A DNA stretch of 43,087 bases from Deltaproteobacteria bacterium (GTDB lineage Bacteria > Desulfobacterota > GWC2-55-46 > DRQE01), in NCBI GenBank assembly GCA_016219105.1, contig JACRCI010000075.1:1-43087 (forward strand). Direction: 5' to 3'. This document shows, in pieces, positions 35,046 through 43,087 of this stretch. Positions within the stretch are counted from its first letter, which is position 1. Each line of letters starts with the position of its first letter. The position numbers and the translations under genes were made by a program. The notes under the pieces were generated by a model. The model had not been told where the DNA came from, made no database searches, and worked only from the letters and a program-made list of their open reading frames with translations.

Positions 35046-37952
35046 TTATGCCTCGCCGTTAAGCCTTTTTATGTATTCCGATATCCTTTCCTGAAATTCC
35101 GGGATGGTGAAGGGTTTTGCTATGAACGGGTTGCCGGCGTCTTTTAAAAACTCCTGCGTGGCGTCGCTTGCCGTGTCCCCTGACATAAAGACCACCCTCT
35201 TCGCCAGACCGGGTTTGCGCCGTTTGAGTTCCTGATAAAAAAGCTTTCCGCCCATGCCCGCCATCTTGAGGTCGGTTATTATCAACTCGTATTCCCTCCT
35301 CGAAAGCATGTCCAGGGCGTCCTCGGCCACATTTGCCGTCTCCACCTCGAAACCGAGGTCTTTGCACGCCTCCTTTACGATCTCGCGGACAACGAACTCG
35401 TCGTCTAAAACGAGGATTGCGTTGCCGCCCTTTTGCGTTGCCGGGGCAACAGGCTCCTCAGGCTCCGCGGCCCGGCCGGCGCCGGAGGCGGCCGGTCGGA
35501 CCATCGGCATCTCGATTGTAAAAACGCTCCCCTCGCCCTCTTTGCTGTCAACCGCGATTGTCCCGCCGTGGTCTTTTATTATGCCGTAGGATATGCTCAG
35601 GCCGAGGCCAGTGCCTTTGCCGCCCTTTGTCGTGAAAAACGGGGTGAATATCTCCTTGCGGTTCTCCGCGCTTATCCCGTGGCCCGTGTCCCTGAACTCG
35701 ATTATTACGCGGCCGTCTCCGGCCCGCGTGGCAACGGAGATACACCTCTCTCCTTCCTTCTCCTTCATGGCGTCATGGCTGTTGTTTATAAGATTGATAA
35801 GCACCTGCTTTATCTGGAAGGGGTCCACCATGGTCTCGGGCAGGGCCCTGTCCAGCGCCGTGCTTACTTTTATATTATCCGCCTTGAGCTGGTAATCCAT
35901 CAAGGAGAAGGTCTCTTCCACCAGCCGGCTTATGTCGGTAGAGACCTTCTCGGCAACGCGGCCTCTTGAGAAAGTCAAAAGGTCCTGTATTATCTTCTTG
36001 CATCTGAGGCTCTCGTTATATATTATCCGGAGCCTCTCCTTTTTCGCCTCGTCGGTCTCCTTGCCCATGAGTATCCTCGAAAAGCCCATTATGCCCGTAA
36101 GGGGGTTGTTGAGCTCGTGGGCGACCCCGGCCGTAAGATGCCCTATGGATGAAAGCCTCTCGGAGTGCAAAAGGCTCTCCCTCAATTTCGTCTCCTCGGT
36201 CACGTCCCTTATGTATTCTATTATATGCGTAAGCGTCCCGTTATCGTCCTTGAGCGGGAACGTGAACCTCTGAAAAACCCTTTTGTCGTGGCTGTGCGGT
36301 TTAACCTCGGAATGAGGCACGGGGTCCATGATCGTCTGCCGCACGATGCACCCGTCCGGGACGCTGGTCCAATCGCACACCATCCTGTAGCATTTCTTCC
36401 CTATGACGTCCTCGGCCTTCAACCCCCTGTCCCTCAGAAAACTTTGGTTCACCTCTATGATGGTGTAGTCCCTGTCGAGGAGCAGTATGTAGTCCTTTAT
36501 CCCGTCCACGATGGTGCCGAGCCTCTGCTGGAGGCTGGATATCTCTTTATTCTGATGCGCCAGCTTCCGGGTCCTCTGCTCCATCTCCTCGTTCAGCACC
36601 CTGAGTTCCTCGTTCGCGCACTGCAGTTCCTCGGCCTGGCTCTGCGTCTCCTCAAGGGACACCTCCAGTTCCTCGTTCGCGTTCCCCAGCCTCTCGTTCA
36701 GCCCGGCCAGTTCGCTGTTCTTCCCCTCTATCTCGTTAAGATACCCGGTCCTCTCCGAGTCCCTCACCCTGAGTTCCCTCGTCATCTGCTCGAAGGTGCG
36801 GATTAAAACGCCGAACTCCTCCGCGGAATTCTCCGGGATGTCAGCCGCACCGTCATCTTCCTGCCCTTTGGCGAACCTGAGGGTCTTTCTCCTGAGGAGC
36901 GTTATGGGTTTTGAAATGGAATACGTGGCCAGGATAGCGAAGGCGCCGGCGAGGATTATACCCATAACCCCGGCGGCGACGATAATCCGTGAGTTCCTCC
37001 GCTGGAGCTCCCAGAACCGGCTTTTAAGGACGTTGCTCGATATGGAGCCTATGACCCTTCCCCTGCCGTCCTCTATGGGGTCAACGGCGGAGATATACTT
37101 CTGTCCCCCTATTTCGATATCCCCGCGCCAGCCCTTTTTTGCGTTCAGTTCGGAAACCACGGCGGCCGGCAGGCTCCAGCCCGAATACCTCCTGCCCTTC
37201 CCGTCTTTTATGTCCGTCGCCACGGACACGCCGTTCATCATGATGGCGGTGAACGTGTCCGGTATCTTTTCCGCCAGGGTGTCCGGGATGAACGTGTCGT
37301 TATTGATGAGGTCGCCGATCACGATGGCCCCCACCACCGCTCCGTCCTTTCCGAAGACCGGGGTGGACACCATCAGCATCAGACCGTCTTCAACTGCCGT
37401 TGCGTCCGCGGCCGGTATACGCGCCGCTTCCGCCAGCGCCCCGCCCTCTTTTAACAGCGCCTCTCTCGGCACGACCTCCGTGGATATGATGGCGTCCCCT
37501 GAATCAATGGCCCTTGCGACGAGGCTATTCACGTCAAAGACGTCGCCTGCCGAGGCGCTTGCGAGCCGCGCGATGACCCTCTTGTTTTTATCCACCACCA
37601 GCCACAGGTCCACATAGGGTCTGAAGTTCCTCCAGTTAGCCATGTTTTCCCTCAGGCGCCTTCTGTCGCCGGCCGCTATTTCGTGATGGAAAAACTCGGA
37701 GGCCGCGGCCTGCAGCATCCCGTAGCGCCTCTGCTCGCCTCTGGCGTAGTACTGCGTCCATGCGAACTTGAGGTTCCGCTCCACCGTCTGACGGGCGTCC
37801 TCCATCAGCCTCTTATCCATCATCTCGTATGACCAGACGAGCAGCAGCACCATCGGGACGATGGCGACGAAGAGGAACGACACGGCCATCTTGGTCCTCA
37901 GCCTCGTGCCGTAGAAGACCCTGTTGATAATTTTTTTAATGAACCGCTTCAT
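35046..37952 (-). CDS. Membrane hybrid histidine kinase (sensor, HAMP, PAS, HisKA, HATPase, REC)
   Basis: Two TMs, SIGHLTAGVAHELNNPLTGIMGFSRIL, GTGLGLSISYGI, C-terminal ILVLDDEFVVREIV. Confidence 0.92.
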   Translation of the reverse strand: MKRFIKKIINRVFYGTRLRTKMAVSFLFVAIVPMVLLLVWSYEMMDKRLMEDARQTVERNLKFAWTQYYARGEQRRYGMLQAAASEFFHHEIAAGDRRRLRENMANWRNFRPYVDLWLVVDKNKRVIARLASASAGDVFDVNSLVARAIDSGDAIISTEVVPREALLKEGGALAEAARIPAADATAVEDGLMLMVSTPVFGKDGAVVGAIVIGDLINNDTFIPDTLAEKIPDTFTAIMMNGVSVATDIKDGKGRRYSGWSLPAAVVSELNAKKGWRGDIEIGGQKYISAVDPIEDGRGRVIGSISSNVLKSRFWELQRRNSRIIVAAGVMGIILAGAFAILATYSISKPITLLRRKTLRFAKGQEDDGAADIPENSAEEFGVLIRTFEQMTRELRVRDSERTGYLNEIEGKNSELAGLNERLGNANEELEVSLEETQSQAEELQCANEELRVLNEEMEQRTRKLAHQNKEISSLQQRLGTIVDGIKDYILLLDRDYTIIEVNQSFLRDRGLKAEDVIGKKCYRMVCDWTSVPDGCIVRQTIMDPVPHSEVKPHSHDKRVFQRFTFPLKDDNGTLTHIIEYIRDVTEETKLRESLLHSERLSSIGHLTAGVAHELNNPLTGIMGFSRILMGKETDEAKKERLRIIYNESLRCKKIIQDLLTFSRGRVAEKVSTDISRLVEETFSLMDYQLKADNIKVSTALDRALPETMVDPFQIKQVLINLINNSHDAMKEKEGERCISVATRAGDGRVIIEFRDTGHGISAENRKEIFTPFFTTKGGKGTGLGLSISYGIIKDHGGTIAVDSKEGEGSVFTIEMPMVRPAASGAGRAAEPEEPVAPATQKGGNAILVLDDEFVVREIVKEACKDLGFEVETANVAEDALDMLSRREYELIITDLKMAGMGGKLFYQELKRRKPGLAKRVVFMSGDTASDATQEFLKDAGNPFIAKPFTIPEFQERISEYIKRLNGEA

Positions 37953-38818
37953 TCAGGCCCCGCCGATACCTTTCTATATACCCTCGCCCCGTCCGCGACC
38001 TCCGCGTACAAGGGCTGAAACGCCGGCGGCAGGTTCTCCGCCCTGCCCAGGACGAGCAGGCCCCCGGGCTTAAGCGCATAGTGGAGCTTCCGAAAGACGC
38101 TTCTCTGGAGCCTCTTTTCAAAATAGATGAACAGGTTCCTGCAAAAAAGCACGTCCACCCTATGTATCGGCGATTCCCCCACTATATCCAGCCCCCCGAA
38201 CCTGACCATGTCCCTGACGTCATACTTGACCCTGTAGCCCCTGTCCGTCTTTATGAAATACCTTTCCCTGAGCCCGCCTCCGACGTTCCGCATGACGTCT
38301 TCTCCATACATGGCCTTGCGGGCGAAGTCCAGCGCATCATCATCAATATCGGTTGCGAATATCCGCGCCTTGAGCGCCGCGTTGTGCCTTGAAGACTCCG
38401 CGAGGATAATCCCGAGGGAATAGGCCTCCTCCCCGGTTGCGCAGCCGCAACACCAGGCCCTCAATGGGCCGGTGAAGTAGAAGCCGTCGGCGAGGAGCCT
38501 CTCTATAAGCCCGAACACCTCGGGCTCCCTGAAGAACTCGCTTACCTTTATCGTAACGGTGGAAAGGAGTTCGCGGTATTCGGCCGGGTCAGAGGTCAAA
38601 AGCCTGAGATATTCCTCATAAGAGGCGATGCCGTGCGCGCTCAGTCTTTTTGAGATGCGGCGGGTCAGGCTGGTCTTTTTGTAACCGCGGAAATCGCATC
38701 CGCTTTCCCTGTAAAGCCTTTCAAGGAGTTCCGAAAGGCCATATCCCGCGGCTGGCTGGCCGGCGAGGCCGGCTGGCGGGATAGGGGAGGTGGCGATGGA
38801 AATTGCATCTTCAGACAT
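37949..38818 (-). CDS. CheR-type chemotaxis methyltransferase
   Basis: RAWCCGCATGEEAYSLGIIL; VLFCRNLFIYFEKRLQ. Confidence 0.93.
   Translation of the reverse strand: MSEDAISIATSPIPPAGLAGQPAAGYGLSELLERLYRESGCDFRGYKKTSLTRRISKRLSAHGIASYEEYLRLLTSDPAEYRELLSTVTIKVSEFFREPEVFGLIERLLADGFYFTGPLRAWCCGCATGEEAYSLGIILAESSRHNAALKARIFATDIDDDALDFARKAMYGEDVMRNVGGGLRERYFIKTDRGYRVKYDVRDMVRFGGLDIVGESPIHRVDVLFCRNLFIYFEKRLQRSVFRKLHYALKPGGLLVLGRAENLPPAFQPLYAEVADGARVYRKVSAGPE
38748..38780 (-). repeat. Hairpin repeat copy in the cheR N-terminal region
   Basis: gcggctggctggccggcgaggccggctggcggg, encoding PPAGLAGQPAAG. Confidence 0.88.
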
Positions 38819-38819
38819 G

Positions 38820-40220
38820 TCAAGCCTTTGATTCGGGTAAAAGCAATCCCTTTTTTCTCATCTTTTCTATGAGCGTGGTCCGGTTTATGCCCAACAGTTC
38901 CGCGGCCTTGCTTTTAACGCCGCCCGTTTTGCTCATGGCCTTCCTTATGAACCCCTCTTCCAGCTCGGCGAGCATCGTCGTAAGCGAAATGCCGCCGTGC
39001 GGGATGTCTATGGCGGGTAAAACGCCGTCCTTCTTCGCGCCGACGGTCTTCAATGGTATGTCGTTTGGCGTAATTGGCCCGGCGCCGCGTTTGAGTATGA
39101 CGATCCTTTCGATGATGTTCTCCAACTCCCTGACGTTGCCCGGCCAGGGATAATTTATGAACATGTCCATGGCCTCCTCGCTTATGCCCTGAACATCCGG
39201 CTTTTTTTTCCTCGCGGCTATGACATTGAGAAAATGGTCGGCCAGAAGCGGTATGTCCTCTTTCCTCTCCCTCAGGGGCGGTATTACCATGGGTATCACG
39301 TTCAAACGGTAAAAGAGGTCCCTGCGGAAGGCCTTTTTCTCGACCTCCTCTTCGAGGTCGTGGTTCGTGGCCGCCACCACCCGCACGTAGACGCGGATGG
39401 TCTTCGTCCCGCCCACCCTCTCGAACTCCCTCTCCGGCAGGACCCTCAGGAGTTTCACCTGAAGGTGAAACGGCATATCCCCTATCTCGTCGAGGAAGAT
39501 AGTGCCCCTGTGCGCCCTCTCGAACCTGCCGGCCCTCGAGGCCACGGCCCCGGTAAACGCCCCTTTTTCATGGCCGAAAAGCTCGCTCTCGAGGAGGTCC
39601 TCGGGTATCGCGCCGCAGTTTACGGGAATAAAGGGGAATTGCCTCCGGATGCTGTTGTAGTGGATGGTCTTGGCTATGAGCTCCTTGCCTGTCCCGGTCT
39701 CCCCTAAAAGCAGGATGGTGGAATCGCTGTCCGCGACGACTTCTATGGTGTCGTATATCTGCCGCATCGCGGCGCTCTTGCCGATGATGCTTTCAAACGA
39801 ATACCTCTCTCTGACCGCCTCCCTCAGGCTTGAGTTTTCCGCCTTGAGGTTGTATATCTCAAGCGCCTTCCTCACCTTGAGGAGGAGGTCGTCGAGGATG
39901 AACGGCTTGGTGAGATAGTCAAAGGCCCCCTCCTTCATCGCCTCCACCGCGCTCTCGACCGTTGCGCAGCCGGTAAGGATGATGGAGACCGTCTCCGGGC
40001 AAACCTGCCTTAACTTCCTTACAACCTCCATGCCGCTCATGCCCGGGAGGTTTAAGTCCGTGATAACGAGGGCGTAGGTGTCGGCGCCGAGCGCCTCCAT
40101 CGCCTTTTCGCCGTCTTTAACGGCGAGCACGGAAAACTCCGGCTCAAGAAGTTCTTTCAGAACCTCCCTGACGGAGTAGTCGTCTTCGACTATCAAAACC
40201 CTTGGCTTTACGGCGCTCAT
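38820..40220 (-). CDS. sigma-54-dependent NtrC-family response regulator
   Basis: [37 protein letters not shown]-terminal HTH. Confidence 0.94.
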   Translation of the reverse strand: MSAVKPRVLIVEDDYSVREVLKELLEPEFSVLAVKDGEKAMEALGADTYALVITDLNLPGMSGMEVVRKLRQVCPETVSIILTGCATVESAVEAMKEGAFDYLTKPFILDDLLLKVRKALEIYNLKAENSSLREAVRERYSFESIIGKSAAMRQIYDTIEVVADSDSTILLLGETGTGKELIAKTIHYNSIRRQFPFIPVNCGAIPEDLLESELFGHEKGAFTGAVASRAGRFERAHRGTIFLDEIGDMPFHLQVKLLRVLPEREFERVGGTKTIRVYVRVVAATNHDLEEEVEKKAFRRDLFYRLNVIPMVIPPLRERKEDIPLLADHFLNVIAARKKKPDVQGISEEAMDMFINYPWPGNVRELENIIERIVILKRGAGPITPNDIPLKTVGAKKDGVLPAIDIPHGGISLTTMLAELEEGFIRKAMSKTGGVKSKAAELLGINRTTLIEKMRKKGLLLPESKA

Positions 40221-40539
40221 TGATGATGCGCTCTCATGGATGACGCAACGCGGCTAACAACGTTAATAAGCGTAATAAAAACAAAACCGGACAAACCTGT
40301 GTGTTGACCGTTTACCCCGCGGCGTTGGATCTCAATCGCCGCTCCAGACGTAAACAGCCTTCAGCAGGCGCCGTCACCTGTTATTGTTATCGCTTAATTG
40401 TCCTGTAACTTGCCGGTATTTTTTCTGTTGGCAGGTTCCCGGTTGCTTATCACATGCCCGACTGCTGTTGTCAAATTTTCGACAGTTGCGGCACAGTCCA
40501 GGCGGCAACATGACAATTATAACCTAAAAAGTCCTTTAT

Positions 40540-40566
40540 TCAAGTTTTTTTATGTCTTCCCGATAT
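40540..40566 (+). promoter_or_regulatory. sigma-28 promoter upstream of motAB
   Basis: TCAAGTTT-N11-CCCGATAT versus TAAAGTTT-N11-GCCGATAA. Confidence 0.6.
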
Positions 40567-40658
40567 ATTCATGCAACAACACGCAAGATTGCGGAATAAA
40601 CCCGCGGCTCGTGGCCCAACCCCAGGCTTACGCGGGGACAGGCCTCTGCCAACAATAT

Positions 40659-41510
40659 ATGTTCATAATCATAGGCATAATCTTTGTTTTAGGTTCGATA
40701 GTCGGCGGTTATCTCATGGAGCATGGCAACCTCCATGTTCTCATGCAGCCGGCCGAACTCGTCATCATAGGCGGCTCCGCGGCCGGCTCGCTTTTCATCA
40801 TGGCCCCGCCCAAATGCCTTTTCAAGATATTCAAGGCCCTGCCGGCTGTGCTCGGCGGCTCGAAATATTCAAAGGACAGCTACCTGGAACTCCTGAGCCT
40901 TCTCTACGAGATGTTCTCAAACATCAGGAAGGAAGGGCTTCTGGCGATAGAAAAAGACATAGAGAGCCCGGACAAAAGCGCGCTTTTCAAAAAATACCCG
41001 AAGATACTCGCCAACCACCACGCGATGGATTTCCTGTGCGACAACATGAGGGTATTCGTCGTGGGCATAAAGCCGATGGAGTTCGATGAGATGATGACGC
41101 TTGAGCTCGAAACCCATCATACCGAACAGGCCACCACCCCGGGGCTGGTCACCAAGGTGGCCGACTCGCTGCCCGGCTTCGGCATAGTGGCCGCGGTCAT
41201 GGGCGTCGTCATAACCATGGGCAAGATGGCCGAGCCCCCGGAGGTCATCGGCCGCAGCGTGGCGTCCGCGCTCGTCGGGACGTTTCTCGGGATACTGCTC
41301 TCCTACGGGTTTGTCGGCCCGCTCGCAAACAACCTCGAGCACAAGGCGAACGAAGACTCGAAATACCTCGCTGCGATAAAGACCTCGCTCCTTGCCTTCG
41401 CAAACGACATGCCCCCGCAGATGGCCGTCGAGTTCGGAAGGAGGGTCCTGTATGAGGACGCAAAACCGTCCTTCAAGGAGCTCGAAGTCGCCGTCAAGAA
41501 GAAGAAATGA
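40659..41510 (+). CDS. motA: Flagellar motor stator MotA
   Basis: MFIIIGIIFVLGSIVGGYLMEHGNLHVLMQPAELVIIGGSAAGSLFI; PGFGIVAAVMGVVITMG. Confidence 0.95.
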   Translation: MFIIIGIIFVLGSIVGGYLMEHGNLHVLMQPAELVIIGGSAAGSLFIMAPPKCLFKIFKALPAVLGGSKYSKDSYLELLSLLYEMFSNIRKEGLLAIEKDIESPDKSALFKKYPKILANHHAMDFLCDNMRVFVVGIKPMEFDEMMTLELETHHTEQATTPGLVTKVADSLPGFGIVAAVMGVVITMGKMAEPPEVIGRSVASALVGTFLGILLSYGFVGPLANNLEHKANEDSKYLAAIKTSLLAFANDMPPQMAVEFGRRVLYEDAKPSFKELEVAVKKKK

Positions 41511-42262
41511 GCAAAAAAGACGCGCCGATAATAATAAAAAAGATAAAAAAGGCCGGCCACGGCGGACACCACGGGGGCGCGTGGAAGGTGGCTTACGCGG
41601 ACTTCGTCACCGCGATGATGGCGTTTTTCCTGGTCATGTGGCTCATAGCCACGCTCTCCATAGAGGGGAAAAAGAACGTCGGACAGTACTTCCGGAGCTA
41701 CACCATATTCAAGGGCACCGAGGCCGGAGGCGGACAGGGCATCTCGGTCCTTCAGGGGACGCCGGTGAACGTCAACAAGGAGGCCGGCGACATGAAGATT
41801 GGGGACGTCGTGCGCAACAAGCTCGTAACGGACCTGGGCAAGATCATCGAGCAAAGGCTGGACGAGCTTAAAAAACAGATACTCGTAATCAACGCCGATG
41901 AAGGGGTGCGCGTTGAGCTTGTTGAAAAGACCGGAAGCCCTATATTCGAACTCGGAAGGGCAACGCTCCTACCAAACGGCAATGAGGCGCTTAAGGTGCT
42001 GGCCGAGGGCCTGAACAGCGTCCCCAACGACATAACCATAGAGGGGCACACCGACAGCTACCAGTATCCGAGGGAGGATTACACGAACTGGGAGCTCGCG
42101 GCCGACAGGGCCAACGCGGCCCGGCGCGCGCTCATAAAAAACGGCCTCGACCCGGAAAGGATAAAAAAGGTGACGAGCTTTGCCGACGTCGTCCCGATAA
42201 GCGCCAACAACGCCTATGACCCGATAAACAGGAGGGTGAGCATACTGGTGGAGATGAAGTGA
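41507..42262 (+). CDS. motB: Flagellar motor stator MotB
   Basis: GGAWKVAYADFVTAMMAFFLVMWL; OmpA-like ITIEGHTDSYQYPREDYTNWELAADRANAARR. Confidence 0.96.
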   Translation: MSKKDAPIIIKKIKKAGHGGHHGGAWKVAYADFVTAMMAFFLVMWLIATLSIEGKKNVGQYFRSYTIFKGTEAGGGQGISVLQGTPVNVNKEAGDMKIGDVVRNKLVTDLGKIIEQRLDELKKQILVINADEGVRVELVEKTGSPIFELGRATLLPNGNEALKVLAEGLNSVPNDITIEGHTDSYQYPREDYTNWELAADRANAARRALIKNGLDPERIKKVTSFADVVPISANNAYDPINRRVSILVEMK

Positions 42263-42369
42263 GGTTGCGTGAGTGGACCCGCCTTCCCGTTCAAAGGCAG
42301 GGCAGGGCTTTAGCCTTGCGTATATGAAGCAGACCCCGTATCAAGTCCTGCTTTTACCTGAATTTTCTT

Positions 42370-42394
42370 TGGTGCCGGAGGGGGGAGTCGAACC
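42370..42394 (-). other. tRNA 3'-end remnant (T-loop, acceptor, CCA), Leu-like; candidate att half-site
   Basis: Minus strand GGTTCGACTCCCCCCTCCGGCACCA; no matching 5' acceptor GCCGGAG in the expected upstream distance. Confidence 0.7.
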
Positions 42395-42441
42395 TTATAT
42401 GGTGACTCAACCTGTCATACGAGACTGATCTCACCCTTGCA

Positions 42442-43014
42442 TTATTTTTTCCTCCCGTTACAGATGAAAGAACCGACGACCCTGCCTTTCTCTATTCTGT
42501 AGACCATGTCGCCGACGCGCTTGAGGGTCCTGTCTGAAGAGGCGCCTTGAGAAGAACCCCCGCGAGGCAATGTTATTTCGGTCCCCGGGGTCAGGTTCTC
42601 GTACCGTCTGATGGCCCCGGTAAACCTGTCGAACTCCTGCGGTGTCATACCGCCGAGTTTCCTGTCGCGTGACATGCCTGTTTTCTTTGTTACGTATTGA
42701 ATGTATTTCTCGGTTGGGTTTTGGTTTGGCGGAGCATATTGCTCTATGGCTCCGGCGATGGTGCTGCTTTGGTATCTTCGTGTCTTTAAAAGTGAGGTCT
42801 GCGCTTTCCTGCCTGTTTCAATATCCGGGAAGACTGCCTTGCTTTTGTTACAGCCGATCGCGCCATGGCTTTCGGAAAATGAGCCGCAGACCAGATTCCC
42901 TGGATTGTTATTCCTCCAGGCGAGAGTCCCGTCTTTTTTTACTGTCACGCTGCTGTTCCCGGAATATACAACCGTCATTCCTCTGTTGGCCGAAGTTGAT
43001 TTTTTGTACGGCAT
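42442..43014 (-). CDS. Phage structural protein P5-like protein
   Basis: LAWRNNNPGNLVCGSFSESHGAIGCNKSKAVFPDIETGRKAQTSLLK...; AAAGGAG upstream of ATG at 43014. Confidence 0.6.
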   Translation of the reverse strand: MPYKKSTSANRGMTVVYSGNSSVTVKKDGTLAWRNNNPGNLVCGSFSESHGAIGCNKSKAVFPDIETGRKAQTSLLKTRRYQSSTIAGAIEQYAPPNQNPTEKYIQYVTKKTGMSRDRKLGGMTPQEFDRFTGAIRRYENLTPGTEITLPRGGSSQGASSDRTLKRVGDMVYRIEKGRVVGSFICNGRKK

Positions 43015-43062
43015 ACGATTTCTCCTTTTCTGGTTAAGGAAGGTCTGATTAATTCCCAGTCC

Positions 43063-43087
43063 CGTCATTGCGAGCGCAGCGAAGCAA
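43063..43087. repeat. GTCATTGCGAG-type dispersed repeat, cut by the window edge
   Basis: cgtcattgcgagcgcagcgaagcaa. Confidence 0.65.

Noticed and set aside
40430-40455. sigma-54 promoter for motA (tggcaggttcccggttgctt)
   Set aside because: Spacing between the GG and GC elements does not fit the -24/-12 consensus; the sigma-28 site at 40540-40566 fits better.
42370-42460. Complete tRNA gene
   Set aside because: Only the 3' end is recognisable; no D-arm, anticodon arm or 5' acceptor in the expected place.

Overview
The window is an almost complete motility locus, nearly all on the minus strand. In minus-strand order: sigma-54 activator, CheR and hybrid histidine kinase; then TPR protein, FlrB/FleS-like kinase and FlrC/FleR-like activator; then flgBC-fliEFGHIJ-motE-like-fliK-receiver-flgDE; then fliL-fliM-N-O-P-Q-R-flhB-flhA-flhF-flhG-fliA, followed by several sensor kinases and response regulators and a HEAT-repeat protein cut by the left edge. 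Divergent motA-motB (+) and a phage P5-like gene sit at the right end. Perfect or near-consensus sigma-54 (-24/-12) and sigma-28 promoters can be read directly. The most unusual signal is a family of GC-rich, hairpin-forming repeats with a 21-bp unit (consensus CAACCAGCCGKCCTYGMCGGC). It is scattered over about 20 loci, in both orientations, singly and in tandem. It lies inside coding sequences without breaking frame, across a gene overlap, and directly against sigma-54 promoters. The unit has no stop codon in any of the six frames, and its stem varies with compensatory changes. Other points of interest: flhB is split by one in-frame amber codon; a ~450-bp composite intergenic repeat has inverted ends; a tRNA 3'-end remnant lies next to the phage-like gene. 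All calls are by eye from sequence and translations; no searches were run.
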